Shown: positions 33,960 through 43,120 of the stretch, piece by piece
How the letters are laid out: every line of letters begins with the position of its first letter
How positions within the stretch are numbered: position 1 is the first letter of the stretch
Source: Phycisphaerales bacterium UBA3190
Lineage (GTDB): Bacteria; Planctomycetota; Phycisphaerae; Phycisphaerales; UBA1924
Direction: 5' to 3'
DNA: 49,674 nt
Assembly: GCA_002364005.1 (NCBI GenBank)
Contig: DEXG01000004.1
Coordinates: 131,627 to 181,300, forward strand
Position numbers and translations under genes: made by a program
The notes under the pieces: generated by a model
The model's input: the letters and a program-made list of their open reading frames with translations, nothing else
Told to the model about the DNA's origin: nothing
Database searches by the model: none

Positions 33960-33981
33960 GATCGGTATGAATCAACCGATC
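33960..33981. repeat. Inverted repeat in the rho/ptsI divergent region
   Basis: GATCGGT and ACCGATC arms of 7 bases flank an 8-base spacer. It lies 81 bases upstream of the rho ATG and 157 upstream of the ptsI ATG, and could be an operator or an RNA hairpin in the rho leader. Confidence 0.4.
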
Positions 33982-34138
33982 GCCGCACGCGGCATGACTG
34001 CCAAGTATACGCACCAAGCTGGCTCGACGCCATTGAAGACCACAGAACCACGATTGCGTGGCCCATGCTACCATATCCGGGTCAACTCGGACCAACACAC
34101 ACCCGCACACACGCCCCACCAAGAGGAGACCCGCATTT

Positions 34139-35899
34139 ATGCACAAGATCAGCGGCATCGCGGTCTCCCCCGGCATCATCATCGGGCGTGTCCTCCTCAT
34201 CGACGACACCCGATCGCTGCGGGTCGCCAGGCGAACCATCGATCAGGCCGATGTCGCCGCCGAACTCGAACGCTTCGAGTTCGCCCGAAAAGCCGCCATC
34301 AACGAGCTCGATGAGCTGCACAAGTCCGCCGCCGTCGAAATGGGCAAGGAAGCCGCCAAAATCTTCCTCTTCCATATCGGCGTGCTCAACGACCCATCCG
34401 TGCTCACCCCCGTGCGACAGGCCATCGAGCAAGATCATGTCAACGCTGAGTTTGCGATCTCCTCGACCTTCAGAAAACTCGCCGAGAAGTTCGCCGCCCA
34501 CCCAGACTCCACCTTCCGCTCCAAGGTCGATGACCTGCGTGACCTGGCACACCGGCTCCTTCGAGACCTCGGGCACGGCGGGCAGGAAACCATCGCCGAT
34601 ATGGACGAGGGCACCGTCATCGTCGCACGCGACCTCACGCCCTCCCAAACCGCCAACTTCGACCGCGACAAGATCACCGCCTTCGTCACCGCCCTCGGTG
34701 GCCCGACGAGCCACACCGCCATCGTCGCCGGCGCTCTGAGTCTCCCCGCCGTCGTCGGGGCCAAGGGGGTCATGCTCCAGGCCAGGACCGGGCAGAAGAT
34801 CATCGTCGACGGCGAGCGCGGCTTCGTCGTCCTCGACCCCGACGAATCAACCATCAGCAAATACCGCCACGAACAGATCGAGGCACGAAAGGTCTCCCTC
34901 TCCCTCAGCGAGTTCGCCAAACTCCCAGCCATCACCGCCGACGGCGTACGCATCAACATCATGGGCAACATCGAGTTCCCAGATGAGGTCGAACAGGTCG
35001 AATCCCGGGGTGGCATGGGCGTCGGGCTCTACCGGACCGAGTTCCTCTACCTGACCGGTGATCGCGAACCCACCGAAGAAGACCACTACCAATCCTACAA
35101 ACGATGCGCCGAGCTGCTCAATGGCAAGCCCCTGACCATCCGGACCGTCGACCTCGGAGCCGACAAATACACCCAGGCCCAAGAAGAAATACCCGAACGA
35201 AACCCGTTCTTGGGGCTGCGGTCGATCCGCTACTCGCTCAAAAACCAGAAGATGTTCAGGACCCAGCTCCGGGCGATCCTGCGTGCCAGCACCCTGGGGC
35301 CGATCAAGATCATGTTCCCGCTGATCACCAACATCGCCGAGTTCCGCTCGGGGCAGTACTTCCTGCGTGAGGAGATGGAAGAACTCGACGAGCAGGGCAT
35401 CGCCTACGACAAGGATATCGAGGTCGGAATGATGGTTGAGGTGCCCGCAGCCGCCCTGATGGCGGGGGCCTTCGCCCGAGAAGTCGACTTTTTTTCCATC
35501 GGTACCAATGACTTGGTGCAGTACACCCTCGCCGTGGACCGAACCAATGAACGGGTCGCGTCCATGTACACGCCCATCCACCCAGCGGTGCTCAAGCTGA
35601 TCCGGGATGTGTCCCGGGCGGGCCGCCGACACGACATCCCGGTGTCGTGCTGCGGGCAATCAGCCGCCGATCCCGCGTTTGCCGCGTTGCTGCTGGGTCT
35701 CGGGGTGCGTAGTATCTCCGCGACGGCGTCCTCGCTGCCGATGCTCAAGAAGACCATCCGCAGTCTCACCGTCCCCCAATGCGAACGGATCGTTAAAAAG
35801 GCGATCAGTTTCGATTCAGAGGCCGAGGCGAGCAGCTATGTGCTCTCTCGGCTGAGAAAACGAGTCCCCGAGGTGTTCGACGGGCGTCCCGTCGCATGA
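34139..35899 (+). CDS. ptsI: Phosphoenolpyruvate-protein phosphotransferase (PTS enzyme I)
   Basis: Enzyme I takes phosphate from PEP and passes it to HPr to start PTS sugar uptake or PTS-based regulation. The 586-residue protein has the N-terminal HPr-binding and phosphohistidine domains (about 1-245, phosphorylated His192 in GGPTSHTAIVA) and a C-terminal PEP-binding barrel. The barrel has GVGLYRTEFLYL, RTVDLGADK, NPFLGLRSIRYSL, SIGTNDLVQYTLAVDRTNE and a catalytic Cys in PVSCCGQSAADP (residues 504-505). ATG 34139 has AAGAGGAG 10 bases upstream and starts MHKISGIAVSPG, the normal N-terminus. HPr and EII genes are not adjacent, and the gene stands alone, divergent from rho. Confidence 0.96.
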   Translation: MHKISGIAVSPGIIIGRVLLIDDTRSLRVARRTIDQADVAAELERFEFARKAAINELDELHKSAAVEMGKEAAKIFLFHIGVLNDPSVLTPVRQAIEQDHVNAEFAISSTFRKLAEKFAAHPDSTFRSKVDDLRDLAHRLLRDLGHGGQETIADMDEGTVIVARDLTPSQTANFDRDKITAFVTALGGPTSHTAIVAGALSLPAVVGAKGVMLQARTGQKIIVDGERGFVVLDPDESTISKYRHEQIEARKVSLSLSEFAKLPAITADGVRINIMGNIEFPDEVEQVESRGGMGVGLYRTEFLYLTGDREPTEEDHYQSYKRCAELLNGKPLTIRTVDLGADKYTQAQEEIPERNPFLGLRSIRYSLKNQKMFRTQLRAILRASTLGPIKIMFPLITNIAEFRSGQYFLREEMEELDEQGIAYDKDIEVGMMVEVPAAALMAGAFAREVDFFSIGTNDLVQYTLAVDRTNERVASMYTPIHPAVLKLIRDVSRAGRRHDIPVSCCGQSAADPAFAALLLGLGVRSISATASSLPMLKKTIRSLTVPQCERIVKKAISFDSEAEASSYVLSRLRKRVPEVFDGRPVA

Positions 35900-36291
35900 A
35901 CACACACCGCAGGCCGCCAGCGCGCCACAAGAGCCGCTGAGCCCGATGTGATCCTCGGCATACAAGCCACGCGCAGCCGCCCATGCATGCAATGAGCACG
36001 CACAAGGGCAAGGTCGCCGATCGAACCCGCGCCAAGACCACGCATCCGCGTGTCACCGAAGCGCACCCACCAGCCGCGTGCTCTGCACCCCGCTCGTGGG
36101 AACACGGTTCTTTGCTCGGCCGCTGCACATCATCAGCGAGTTCCCGCGTGTACACGCATCGCAACGCAACCACACCCGATCAAGCACACACCCCGTGTGC
36201 GCGATCCCGACGATCGCCATTGGTGAGAATCGGGCGGGTGTCGATGTGTCGATCAAACACACCAGCCCGCTGACCAACACAAGGTCAGATT
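35900..36291 (+). promoter_or_regulatory. Long leader/intergenic region upstream of the RNase E/G gene
   Basis: This 392-base gap between ptsI and the RNase E/G gene has no convincing gene; a 96-codon frame at 35983-36273 is low-complexity and rich in Arg, Ser, Thr and His. In E. coli, the rne mRNA has a leader of comparable length through which RNase E controls its own message, so an analogous leader is possible here. AAGG lies 8 bases before ATG 36292. No clear ptsI terminator is seen. Confidence 0.4.
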
Positions 36292-39252
36292 ATGACAGAC
36301 GAACCAAAGACCACCGGCAACGAATCCACCGACCCCGCCGCCGCTGACAACACCAGCAACGAAGAGCAGGCCAGCGAGAAGACCACCAAGAAGACTTCAC
36401 GCAAGAAAACCACCAAGAAGTCAACAAAGAAGACCACCAAGAAGGCGGCTTCAAAGAAGACGACCAAGAAGAAGACCACCAAGAAAGCCGCAAGCAAGAA
36501 GACCACCAAGAAGTCTTCTTCCAAGAGCGAGCCCGCCGACGAAACCGCCGACGAAAACCCGGCCGACACCGAGACCCGCGACGAGCAGGACACCCCAGAA
36601 GTGACCGCCGTCGATCAGATCGATGCGGACGAGCCCGAGGACGATTCCGCTCAGGCCCAAGCCGACGACCGTGACGAAGATCGTGACGAAGACGAATCGA
36701 GCGAGCCGTCGGGCGAGGCCTCCGAACCAGCCAGGAAGACCACCCGCAAGCGGTCAGCCAAGCGCAGCAGGAAGTCGTCTTCGTCGAGCGAAGACAGCCA
36801 GGCCAAGCCGACCAAGCGCGACGAGAAGCAGCCCCGCACCGAGATGATCGTCAACTATGTGCCCGGCGAAGAGTGCCGCATCGCGATGATCGAAGACGGC
36901 AAGCTCGAAGAGTTCATGGTCGAGCCCACCGACAAGGTCTCCCGCGTGGGCAACATCTATGTCGGCCGCGTCGCCAACATCGAGCCCGCCATCCAGGCCG
37001 CCTTCGTGGACTTCGGGACCGAAGAGAACGGCTTCCTCCACATCTCCGACCTCCACCCCCAGTACTTCGCCAAGGGCGACGACAAGACCGAACGCGTGGG
37101 CAAGAAGACCCCGCGCCGCAGCCGACCACCGATCCAGGACTGCCTCAAGAAGGGCCAGGAGATCATCGTCCAGGTCCTCAAGGAGGGCGTGGGCACCAAG
37201 GGCCCAACCCTGACCAGCTACCTCTCAATCCCCGGCCGCTTCCTCGTCATGATGCCCGGCATGGACAAGGTCGGCGTCTCCCGCAAGGAAGAAGACGACG
37301 ACAAACGCAAGGCCGCCAAGCAGATCCTCTCGCAGCTCGAGCTGCCCGAGGGCTTCGGCTTCATCCTGCGAACCGCCGGCTTCGACCGCACCAAGGCCGA
37401 ACTCAAGCGCGATCTGGCCTACCTCGCCCGTCTCTGGAAAGACATGGAGACACGACGGAAAAAGGGCAAGAAGCCCCGCCTGCTCTACACCGAGAGCGAC
37501 CTGCTCGTGCGTTCCATCCGCGACCTGCTCTCCAGCGAGGTGGCGCGCGTCGTGATCGATTCGGAGCCCGCCCTCAAGCGCGTCGCCCGATTCATCAAGA
37601 TCGCCGCGCCCCGGAGCGGTGCCAAGCTCTCGCGCTACACCGGTGACCTGCCCATCTTCCATGCCTTCAGCATCGAGAGCCAGATCAACGAGATTCACGC
37701 CCGCGAGGTCATGCTCCCTTCCGGTGGCCGCCTCGTCATCGACCAGACCGAGGCCCTCGTCGCCATCGATGTCAACTCAGGCCGCTCACGCGCCGCACGC
37801 GACGCCGAGACCAACGCCTACCAGACCAACCTCGAAGCCGTCGACGCCATCTGCCGACAGCTCCGCCTGCGCGACATGGGCGGCCTTGTGGTCTGCGACA
37901 TGATCGACATGCGCTTCGCCTCGCACCGCAAGCAGATCGAGCAGCGATTCAACGAACGCCTCAAGCGCGACCGGGCCAAATCCACCACCGCACCGATCTC
38001 CCCATTCGGGCTCCTGGAGATGACCCGCCAGCGCATGCGTGGCTCAATGGAGTCCCAGCACTTCGCCGACTGCCCGGTCTGCCACGGACGCGGGCTGGTC
38101 AAGAAGCCCGACTCGGTCGCATCGACCGCCATCCGTGACCTGGCCGCACTCCTCACCCATGAGAAGGTGCAACGCGCCGAGCTGGTCGTCAACCCACGCG
38201 TCGCCAGCTCGCTGCTCTCGACCAAACGCGCCAGTCTCACCCGCATCGAACTCGTCTCGGGCAAAATGCTCGATGTCCGCGTCAGCGAATCGCTCCCGAT
38301 CGATCGTGTGTCCTTCTACGCATACGACGGCAACGGCAACGACATCGCCATCGACCGCCTCAAGTCCCCCAACGGGCACAACCCCGAGCCCAGCATCGTC
38401 GAGTGGCTCGACAAGACCTCGCCCGACGGCTCATGGGCCATGGACCCGCTCGACGAGGTCGACGAGGCCACCGTCCAGAAGCTCGCCGAGGAAATCGCAC
38501 GCAAGGCCGAACAGGCCGAGCATGTCGAACTGCCCATCGAGGGCGAACTCGACGAGAACGAGAGCATCGACCAGCCCAAGAAGAAGCGCCGCCGTCGCCG
38601 ACGCGGCGGTCGTGGTCGCTCCGAGGGCGACAGCGACAACAACAGCAACGACGAGAACGCCAGCGATTCGGACACCAGTCGCAACAGCGACTCGTCCTCC
38701 AACGCCGATCGGGACTCCGACAACGACGAGCAGCAAACCGACGACGACGGACAGCCCAGGAAGAAGCGTCGCCGTCGCCGCCGCGGCGGCCGAGGACGCG
38801 GCACCGGCGAGAACGCCGAGAACAACGAGAACGGCGAAGCCAACGACGACAATCGTGAAGACTCGGGCCAGCGCAACGACGAGCCCCGCCGTTCACGCTC
38901 GGAATCCTCAGACGATTCAGGCCCATCGCGAGATAATGACCAGGACGAGGAATCTCCACGCCCGCGTCGCCGACCACGCCGACGCCCCGTGCAGGGCAAG
39001 AAGGGCGAGGGTGAACAGATCACCGAGCCCAAGCCCGCCAGCTCCAAAGCTGCCGGCACCAAAGCCCCCAGCACCAAAGCCTCCAGCACCAAAGCCAAGG
39101 ATGAGCCCAAGCCCCGATCGAGGCCCAAGCCCAGCGCTCCCAAGGCCGCCGAGAAGCCCCAGAGCGACGAGCCCAAGCCGCGCCGCGGACTCTACTCCAA
39201 CGCGAGAAGAACCCTCTCCGCCAGTGAGCTGGCCAAACTGGGTATCGAGTAA
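36292..39252 (+). CDS. rne: Ribonuclease E/G family protein with Lys-rich N-terminus and RG-rich C-terminus
   Basis: RNase E/G cleaves single-stranded RNA in mRNA decay and rRNA maturation. The 986-residue protein has an added N-terminal region of about 183 residues: a Thr/Lys repeat (about 27-80, KKTTKKAASKKTTKK-type), an acidic stretch and a basic patch. The catalytic core follows (about 184-760), with an S1-like start (MIVNYVPGEECRI, VGNIYVGRVANIEPAIQAAF), metal ligands Asp and Asn in VAIDVNSGRS, Asp in GLVVCDMIDM and the zinc-link CPVCHGRG at about 594. The C-terminus is disordered, with two KKKRRRRRRGGRGR blocks among acidic Asn/Asp/Glu stretches, and ends ASELAKLGIE. Such regions usually bind RNA and partner proteins. 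The dxr gene follows 32 bases later. Confidence 0.94.
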   Translation: MTDEPKTTGNESTDPAAADNTSNEEQASEKTTKKTSRKKTTKKSTKKTTKKAASKKTTKKKTTKKAASKKTTKKSSSKSEPADETADENPADTETRDEQDTPEVTAVDQIDADEPEDDSAQAQADDRDEDRDEDESSEPSGEASEPARKTTRKRSAKRSRKSSSSSEDSQAKPTKRDEKQPRTEMIVNYVPGEECRIAMIEDGKLEEFMVEPTDKVSRVGNIYVGRVANIEPAIQAAFVDFGTEENGFLHISDLHPQYFAKGDDKTERVGKKTPRRSRPPIQDCLKKGQEIIVQVLKEGVGTKGPTLTSYLSIPGRFLVMMPGMDKVGVSRKEEDDDKRKAAKQILSQLELPEGFGFILRTAGFDRTKAELKRDLAYLARLWKDMETRRKKGKKPRLLYTESDLLVRSIRDLLSSEVARVVIDSEPALKRVARFIKIAAPRSGAKLSRYTGDLPIFHAFSIESQINEIHAREVMLPSGGRLVIDQTEALVAIDVNSGRSRAARDAETNAYQTNLEAVDAICRQLRLRDMGGLVVCDMIDMRFASHRKQIEQRFNERLKRDRAKSTTAPISPFGLLEMTRQRMRGSMESQHFADCPVCHGRGLVKKPDSVASTAIRDLAALLTHEKVQRAELVVNPRVASSLLSTKRASLTRIELVSGKMLDVRVSESLPIDRVSFYAYDGNGNDIAIDRLKSPNGHNPEPSIVEWLDKTSPDGSWAMDPLDEVDEATVQKLAEEIARKAEQAEHVELPIEGELDENESIDQPKKKRRRRRRGGRGRSEGDSDNNSNDENASDSDTSRNSDSSSNADRDSDNDEQQTDDDGQPRKKRRRRRRGGRGRGTGENAENNENGEANDDNREDSGQRNDEPRRSRSESSDDSGPSRDNDQDEESPRPRRRPRRRPVQGKKGEGEQITEPKPASSKAAGTKAPSTKASSTKAKDEPKPRSRPKPSAPKAAEKPQSDEPKPRRGLYSNARRTLSASELAKLGIE

Positions 39253-39284
39253 TCGCGTACCCTTGGTCGAAGGAGTAGCCGATC

Positions 39285-40517
39285 GTGAGTGAGCCGGGAC
39301 ACCACGCACTGCCGTCGTCATACAAGCGCGTCATCGTGCTCGGCAGCACGGGGTCCGTGGGCACACAAACCCTGGAGGTCATCGCGCACCTGAACAGGTT
39401 GCACGAGCAGGGGCTGCACGCGACACGCTACGAGATCGTCGGGCTCGCCGCGGGCAAGGATCATCGCGCGATCTTCGAGCAGGCAAAGCAGTGGGGCGTC
39501 CGAGACCTGGCCCTCTGCACCGCCGAGGGTGTATCGCCCGAAGAGATCACCCTGCGCACCGGCGACAACGCCGCGGTCCGACTCGTCGATGATGTCGACT
39601 GCGATCTGGTCGTCGGCTCAATCGTCGGCATCGCCGGGCTCCGCTCGGTGCTGCGCGCGGTCCAACGCGGGTTCGATGTCGCATTGGCCAACAAGGAATC
39701 CCTCGTCGCCGCCGGCGCCATCGTCACCCGCGCCGCATTCGAAACCGGCGCACGACTGCTCCCGCTCGATTCCGAGCACGCGGGCGTCTGGCAGTGCCTG
39801 GCCGCGCTCGACCACCACCGCCCCTGCCCACCCATGCACAGCCCCGACTGCGTCCGGCGCGTCGTCCTCACCGCGTCCGGCGGCTCGTTCCGCGACAACA
39901 CCCGATCCCAGATCGAAAACGCCTCCCTCAACGACGCCCTCAACCACCCCAACTGGGACATGGGCGCCAAGGTCACCATCGACAGCGCCACACTCATGAA
40001 CAAGGCGCTCGAACTCATCGAGGCCCACTGGCTCTTCGGGCTCCCCGCCGACAAGCTCGGCGCGGTCATCCACCCACAATCGATCGTCCACGCCATGATC
40101 GAATGCGCCGACAGCTCCGTCATCGCCCAGCTCGGCGAGCCGGACATGAAAGCCCCCATCCAGTACGCCCTCTGCGACGCACACCGACCCCTCGGCTGCG
40201 CCCCGCGCCTCGATGTCACCCAGATGGGATCGCTCGACTTCACCGAGATCGACCCCGAGCGATTCCCCGCCATCGGGCTGGCCATGGACGCCATCAACGC
40301 CGGCGGCGACGCGGGCGCGGCCCTCAACGCCGCCAACGAGCACGCCGTCCACGCGTTCATGCACCACAAGCTCCCCTTCGGACAGATCGACCGCTGCGCC
40401 CAGCATGTGATGCAACGCTGGGAACCCAGCGAGATCGCGACCCTCGACGATGTGCTCGACGCCGACCGACACGCCCGCCTGCTCGCCGAAGACTTCTGTG
40501 CCGTGAAGGGTGCCTGA
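39285..40517 (+). CDS. dxr: 1-deoxy-D-xylulose 5-phosphate reductoisomerase
   Basis: Dxr converts DXP to 2-C-methyl-D-erythritol 4-phosphate with NADPH, the second step of the MEP isoprenoid pathway. Visible motifs in the 410-residue protein are the NADPH loop VLGSTGSVGTQT (about 17-28), ALANKESLVAAG, the metal/substrate region PLDSEHAGVWQCL, the flexible loop TASGGSFRD, and KVTIDSATLMNKALELIEAH with IHPQSIVHAMIE. GTG 39285 has AAGGAG 9 bases upstream. Length matches the family norm of about 400. It lies close behind the RNase E gene, and only 3 bases separate its stop from the TPR glycosyltransferase gene, so these genes are probably one operon. Confidence 0.96.
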   Translation: MSEPGHHALPSSYKRVIVLGSTGSVGTQTLEVIAHLNRLHEQGLHATRYEIVGLAAGKDHRAIFEQAKQWGVRDLALCTAEGVSPEEITLRTGDNAAVRLVDDVDCDLVVGSIVGIAGLRSVLRAVQRGFDVALANKESLVAAGAIVTRAAFETGARLLPLDSEHAGVWQCLAALDHHRPCPPMHSPDCVRRVVLTASGGSFRDNTRSQIENASLNDALNHPNWDMGAKVTIDSATLMNKALELIEAHWLFGLPADKLGAVIHPQSIVHAMIECADSSVIAQLGEPDMKAPIQYALCDAHRPLGCAPRLDVTQMGSLDFTEIDPERFPAIGLAMDAINAGGDAGAALNAANEHAVHAFMHHKLPFGQIDRCAQHVMQRWEPSEIATLDDVLDADRHARLLAEDFCAVKGA

Positions 40518-40520
40518 GCG

Positions 40521-42332
40521 ATGAGCAAACGCCCCGCCAAGCCCAGCGCCCTCTCGCCCGCCCAGCACCAGCAGCTCCGTCAGAAGCTCGGCGCAATCTC
40601 CCAGTCCATCCAGGCCGGGCAGCTCAAACAGGCCAACGCCGCCCTCCAGCCCCTGCTGCGCAAGCATCCCAACGCCCACGAGGTCTGCCATGTCGCCTCG
40701 GGCCTCAACGCCGCCCAACGCGAACCCGAGCGCGCCTTGTACTACGCCCAGCGTGCCATCGAACTTGCGCCAGACATCCCCGAGTACCACGCCGCCCTTG
40801 GCACGCTGCTGCTGCAACAAGACAAAAACCACGAGGCCCTGCCCCACCTGCTCAAGGCCCACCAGCTCAACCCGAGCATGGCACGCCTCATGGTGCCCCT
40901 GGGCACCGCCCACATGCAGACCGGCAACATCGATCAGGCCCGCTCCTGCTTCAATCAGGCGCTCTCGGCCAACCCCGCCGATCGTGAAGCAGCCAACAAC
41001 CTCGCCCTACTCGAGTCCGACACCGCCCACGCGCACCGAGCCGTCGAAATCACCGAGCAGGCCCTCCGCCACATCCCCGAAGACCCGGTCCTGCTCGACT
41101 CGCTGTGCATGTTCGCCTGCTACGACGACCAGCTCACCCCCGAACAAGTCCACGCCATCCACGACCGCTTCGGCCAAAGCGTCCAGTCCCGCGTCCGCAC
41201 ACCCGCCCGATACGAGCACACCCCCGACCCCGAACGACGCATCCGCGTGGGCTTCGTCTCGCCCGACCTCCGCACCCACTCAATCGCCTACTTCATCCAG
41301 CCGCTGATCGAACACCTCGACCGCGAGCGCTTCGAGGTCTGCTGCTACCACACCAGCCGCCACAGCGACGCGATGTCGCAACGCCTCCAGGCCGCCTCCG
41401 ATCTCTGGCGCGACTGCCACAGCGGGCTCGCCCAGACCCACAAGCAGATCCACGCCGACCGCGTCGACATCCTCATCGAACTCAACGGCCACTTCGCGGG
41501 CAACCTCCTCCCCCTCTTCGCCGCCAAGCCCGCCCCCGTTTCCGTCTCCATGATCGGCTACGCCAACACCACCGGGCTCCCCTCCATCGACGCCCGCATC
41601 ATCGACGACATCACCGACCCCGCACCCCAGGCAGACGCGTGGGCCAGCGAATCCCTCGTCCGCGTCCCCGGCTGCTTCCTCTGCTACCGACCCCCGACCG
41701 ACGCACCCGACCCGCGCGAACCCGATGCCGACCGCCCGTTCACCTTCGGCTCATTCAACGACCTGCGCAAGATGTCCCCCAGCACCATCGCCACATGGGC
41801 CTCGATCCTCAACGCCTGCCCCGACGCCAAGCTCCTCCTCAAAACCTCACGCCTGGGCGACGAGCCCGTCCGGGATCAGGTCCACGAACAGTTCAAATCG
41901 CTGGGCATCGACCCCGACCGCGTCGAGCTGATGGGTCGCACCGAATCCATGCACGCCCACCTCGACCTCTACAACCGCATCGACTGTGCCCTGGACACCT
42001 TCCCATACACCGGCACAACCACGACCTGCGAAGCCATGCACATGGGCGTGCCCACCATCACGCTCATGGGCCAGTCACACGCCGGGCGTGTCAGCGCCTC
42101 GCTCATGCACGCCGTCGAAATCCCCGAATGGATCGCCGACGACCGCGACGCCTACACCCAGCTGGCCATCAACACACACGCCCAGGGGCCACGCCCGGCC
42201 CAGCAACGGGAAACACTGCGAAACCAGCTCGCCGCATCATCGCTGTGCGACGAGCAGGGCTATACACTCAAGGTCGCCGAGGCGTTCGATGCGCTCTGGC
42301 GCGCATGGTGCACCAAGGCAGGAGGCGTCTGA
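40521..42332 (+). CDS. TPR and O-GlcNAc-transferase-like (GT41) protein
   Basis: The 603-residue protein has about five tetratricopeptide repeats (about 20-210, for example ERALYYAQRAIELAPDIPEY and IDQARSCFNQALSANP) followed by a GT41/SPINDLY-type catalytic region (about 230-600). Family features are RIRVGFVSPDLRTHSIAYFI, RVDILIELNGHFAGN, APVSVSMIGYANTTGLPSID, FTFGSFNDLRKMSP and DTFPYTGTTTTCEAMHMGVP. GT41 enzymes move GlcNAc or other sugars from nucleotide-sugar donors to Ser/Thr or Asn of proteins; donor and acceptor are unknown here. Its stop overlaps the start of the sulfotransferase gene by one base (TGATG), implying coupled expression and perhaps sequential modification of one substrate. 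No signal peptide is present, so the protein is probably cytoplasmic. Confidence 0.92.
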   Translation: MSKRPAKPSALSPAQHQQLRQKLGAISQSIQAGQLKQANAALQPLLRKHPNAHEVCHVASGLNAAQREPERALYYAQRAIELAPDIPEYHAALGTLLLQQDKNHEALPHLLKAHQLNPSMARLMVPLGTAHMQTGNIDQARSCFNQALSANPADREAANNLALLESDTAHAHRAVEITEQALRHIPEDPVLLDSLCMFACYDDQLTPEQVHAIHDRFGQSVQSRVRTPARYEHTPDPERRIRVGFVSPDLRTHSIAYFIQPLIEHLDRERFEVCCYHTSRHSDAMSQRLQAASDLWRDCHSGLAQTHKQIHADRVDILIELNGHFAGNLLPLFAAKPAPVSVSMIGYANTTGLPSIDARIIDDITDPAPQADAWASESLVRVPGCFLCYRPPTDAPDPREPDADRPFTFGSFNDLRKMSPSTIATWASILNACPDAKLLLKTSRLGDEPVRDQVHEQFKSLGIDPDRVELMGRTESMHAHLDLYNRIDCALDTFPYTGTTTTCEAMHMGVPTITLMGQSHAGRVSASLMHAVEIPEWIADDRDAYTQLAINTHAQGPRPAQQRETLRNQLAASSLCDEQGYTLKVAEAFDALWRAWCTKAGGV

Positions 42333-43114
42333 TGGGATTGGTCTGGCTCGCTTCATACCCAAAGTCAGGAAACACCTGGCTCCGCTTCATGCTCTACGCC
42401 TACATCTTCGGCCCGCCCGCCGCGTCCATCGAGGTCGCCCAGCGCATCCCCGACCTCCACCGCACCGTCCCCGGGCAGCTGCCACCCTCCGAGCCCGAGC
42501 TGATGAAGACCCACTTCATGCTCAGCGATCGCCACCCACGCCTCCAGGAAACCACCGGCGCGATCCACATCATGCGCAACCCACGCGATGTCGCACTCAG
42601 CGCCCTCAACTACCGAAAACTCACCGGCGAGGGCGCCCGCGCCTTCACCGAGTCAGGGTACCTCAAGGGCTTCATCAAAGCCGGGGGCGATATCGACTGG
42701 CTCCGCCTGGGCTTCGGCAACTGGGCCCAGCACGCCCGCTCATGGCGCACCACCGACCGCTTCCCCGTCCTCGCGCTCCGCTACGAGGATCTCAAGAACG
42801 ACCCGGCCGCCGGGCTGCGATCCATGATCGAGTTCCTCAAGCTCGACCTCGACGAAGACAAGCTCGCCCAAGCCGTCAAGGCCAGCAGCTTCGACGCCAT
42901 GCGCGCCATGGAGATCCGCGAAAAAGCCAAGCCCACCAAGGACGCACACAACAAACGCCTCTTCGTCGGCGACACCAAGGCCGCCCGAAAAGGCGTCTAC
43001 TTCGTCAACAAGGGCGCATCGGGCCAATCGCTCGCATCAGTCTCGCCCAAGCTCGACGAGGCATTCACCCACGCCTTCGCCGACGCCATGCAAGAGTTCG
43101 GCTACGAGCCCTGA
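42332..43114 (+). CDS. PAPS-dependent sulfotransferase
   Basis: The 260-residue protein is a sulfotransferase of the cytosolic type: the 5'-phosphosulfate loop WLASYPKSGNTWLRFML is at the N-terminus and the 3'-phosphate motif IHIMRNPRDVALSALNY lies at about 75-91. FPVLALRYEDLKNDPAAGL and the C-terminal region with RKGVYFVNKGASG, close to the usual RKG motif, complete the PAPS site. It transfers sulfate from PAPS to a hydroxyl of a carbohydrate, lipid or protein. ATG 42332 has AGGAGG 8 bases upstream and shares one base with the preceding stop. It converges with a second, distinct sulfotransferase gene. Confidence 0.92.
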   Translation: MGLVWLASYPKSGNTWLRFMLYAYIFGPPAASIEVAQRIPDLHRTVPGQLPPSEPELMKTHFMLSDRHPRLQETTGAIHIMRNPRDVALSALNYRKLTGEGARAFTESGYLKGFIKAGGDIDWLRLGFGNWAQHARSWRTTDRFPVLALRYEDLKNDPAAGLRSMIEFLKLDLDEDKLAQAVKASSFDAMRAMEIREKAKPTKDAHNKRLFVGDTKAARKGVYFVNKGASGQSLASVSPKLDEAFTHAFADAMQEFGYEP

Positions 43115-43120
43115 ACCAAC

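Noticed and set aside
33960..33981. The GATCGGT/ACCGATC inverted repeat as a proven operator
   Set aside because: Its arms are only 7 bases and GATC-rich words are common in this genome; it is kept as a repeat feature only.
35983..36273. 96-codon plus-strand frame in the gap before the RNase E/G gene
   Set aside because: Low-complexity composition with scattered Arg, Ser, Thr and His, no ribosome site and no recognisable domain; it looks like untranslated leader.
41105..42331. Upstream part of a long plus-strand frame leading into the sulfotransferase
   Set aside because: It overlaps the conserved GT41 gene in another frame and is Arg/Pro/His-rich. The sulfotransferase has its own AGGAGG and ATG at 42332.
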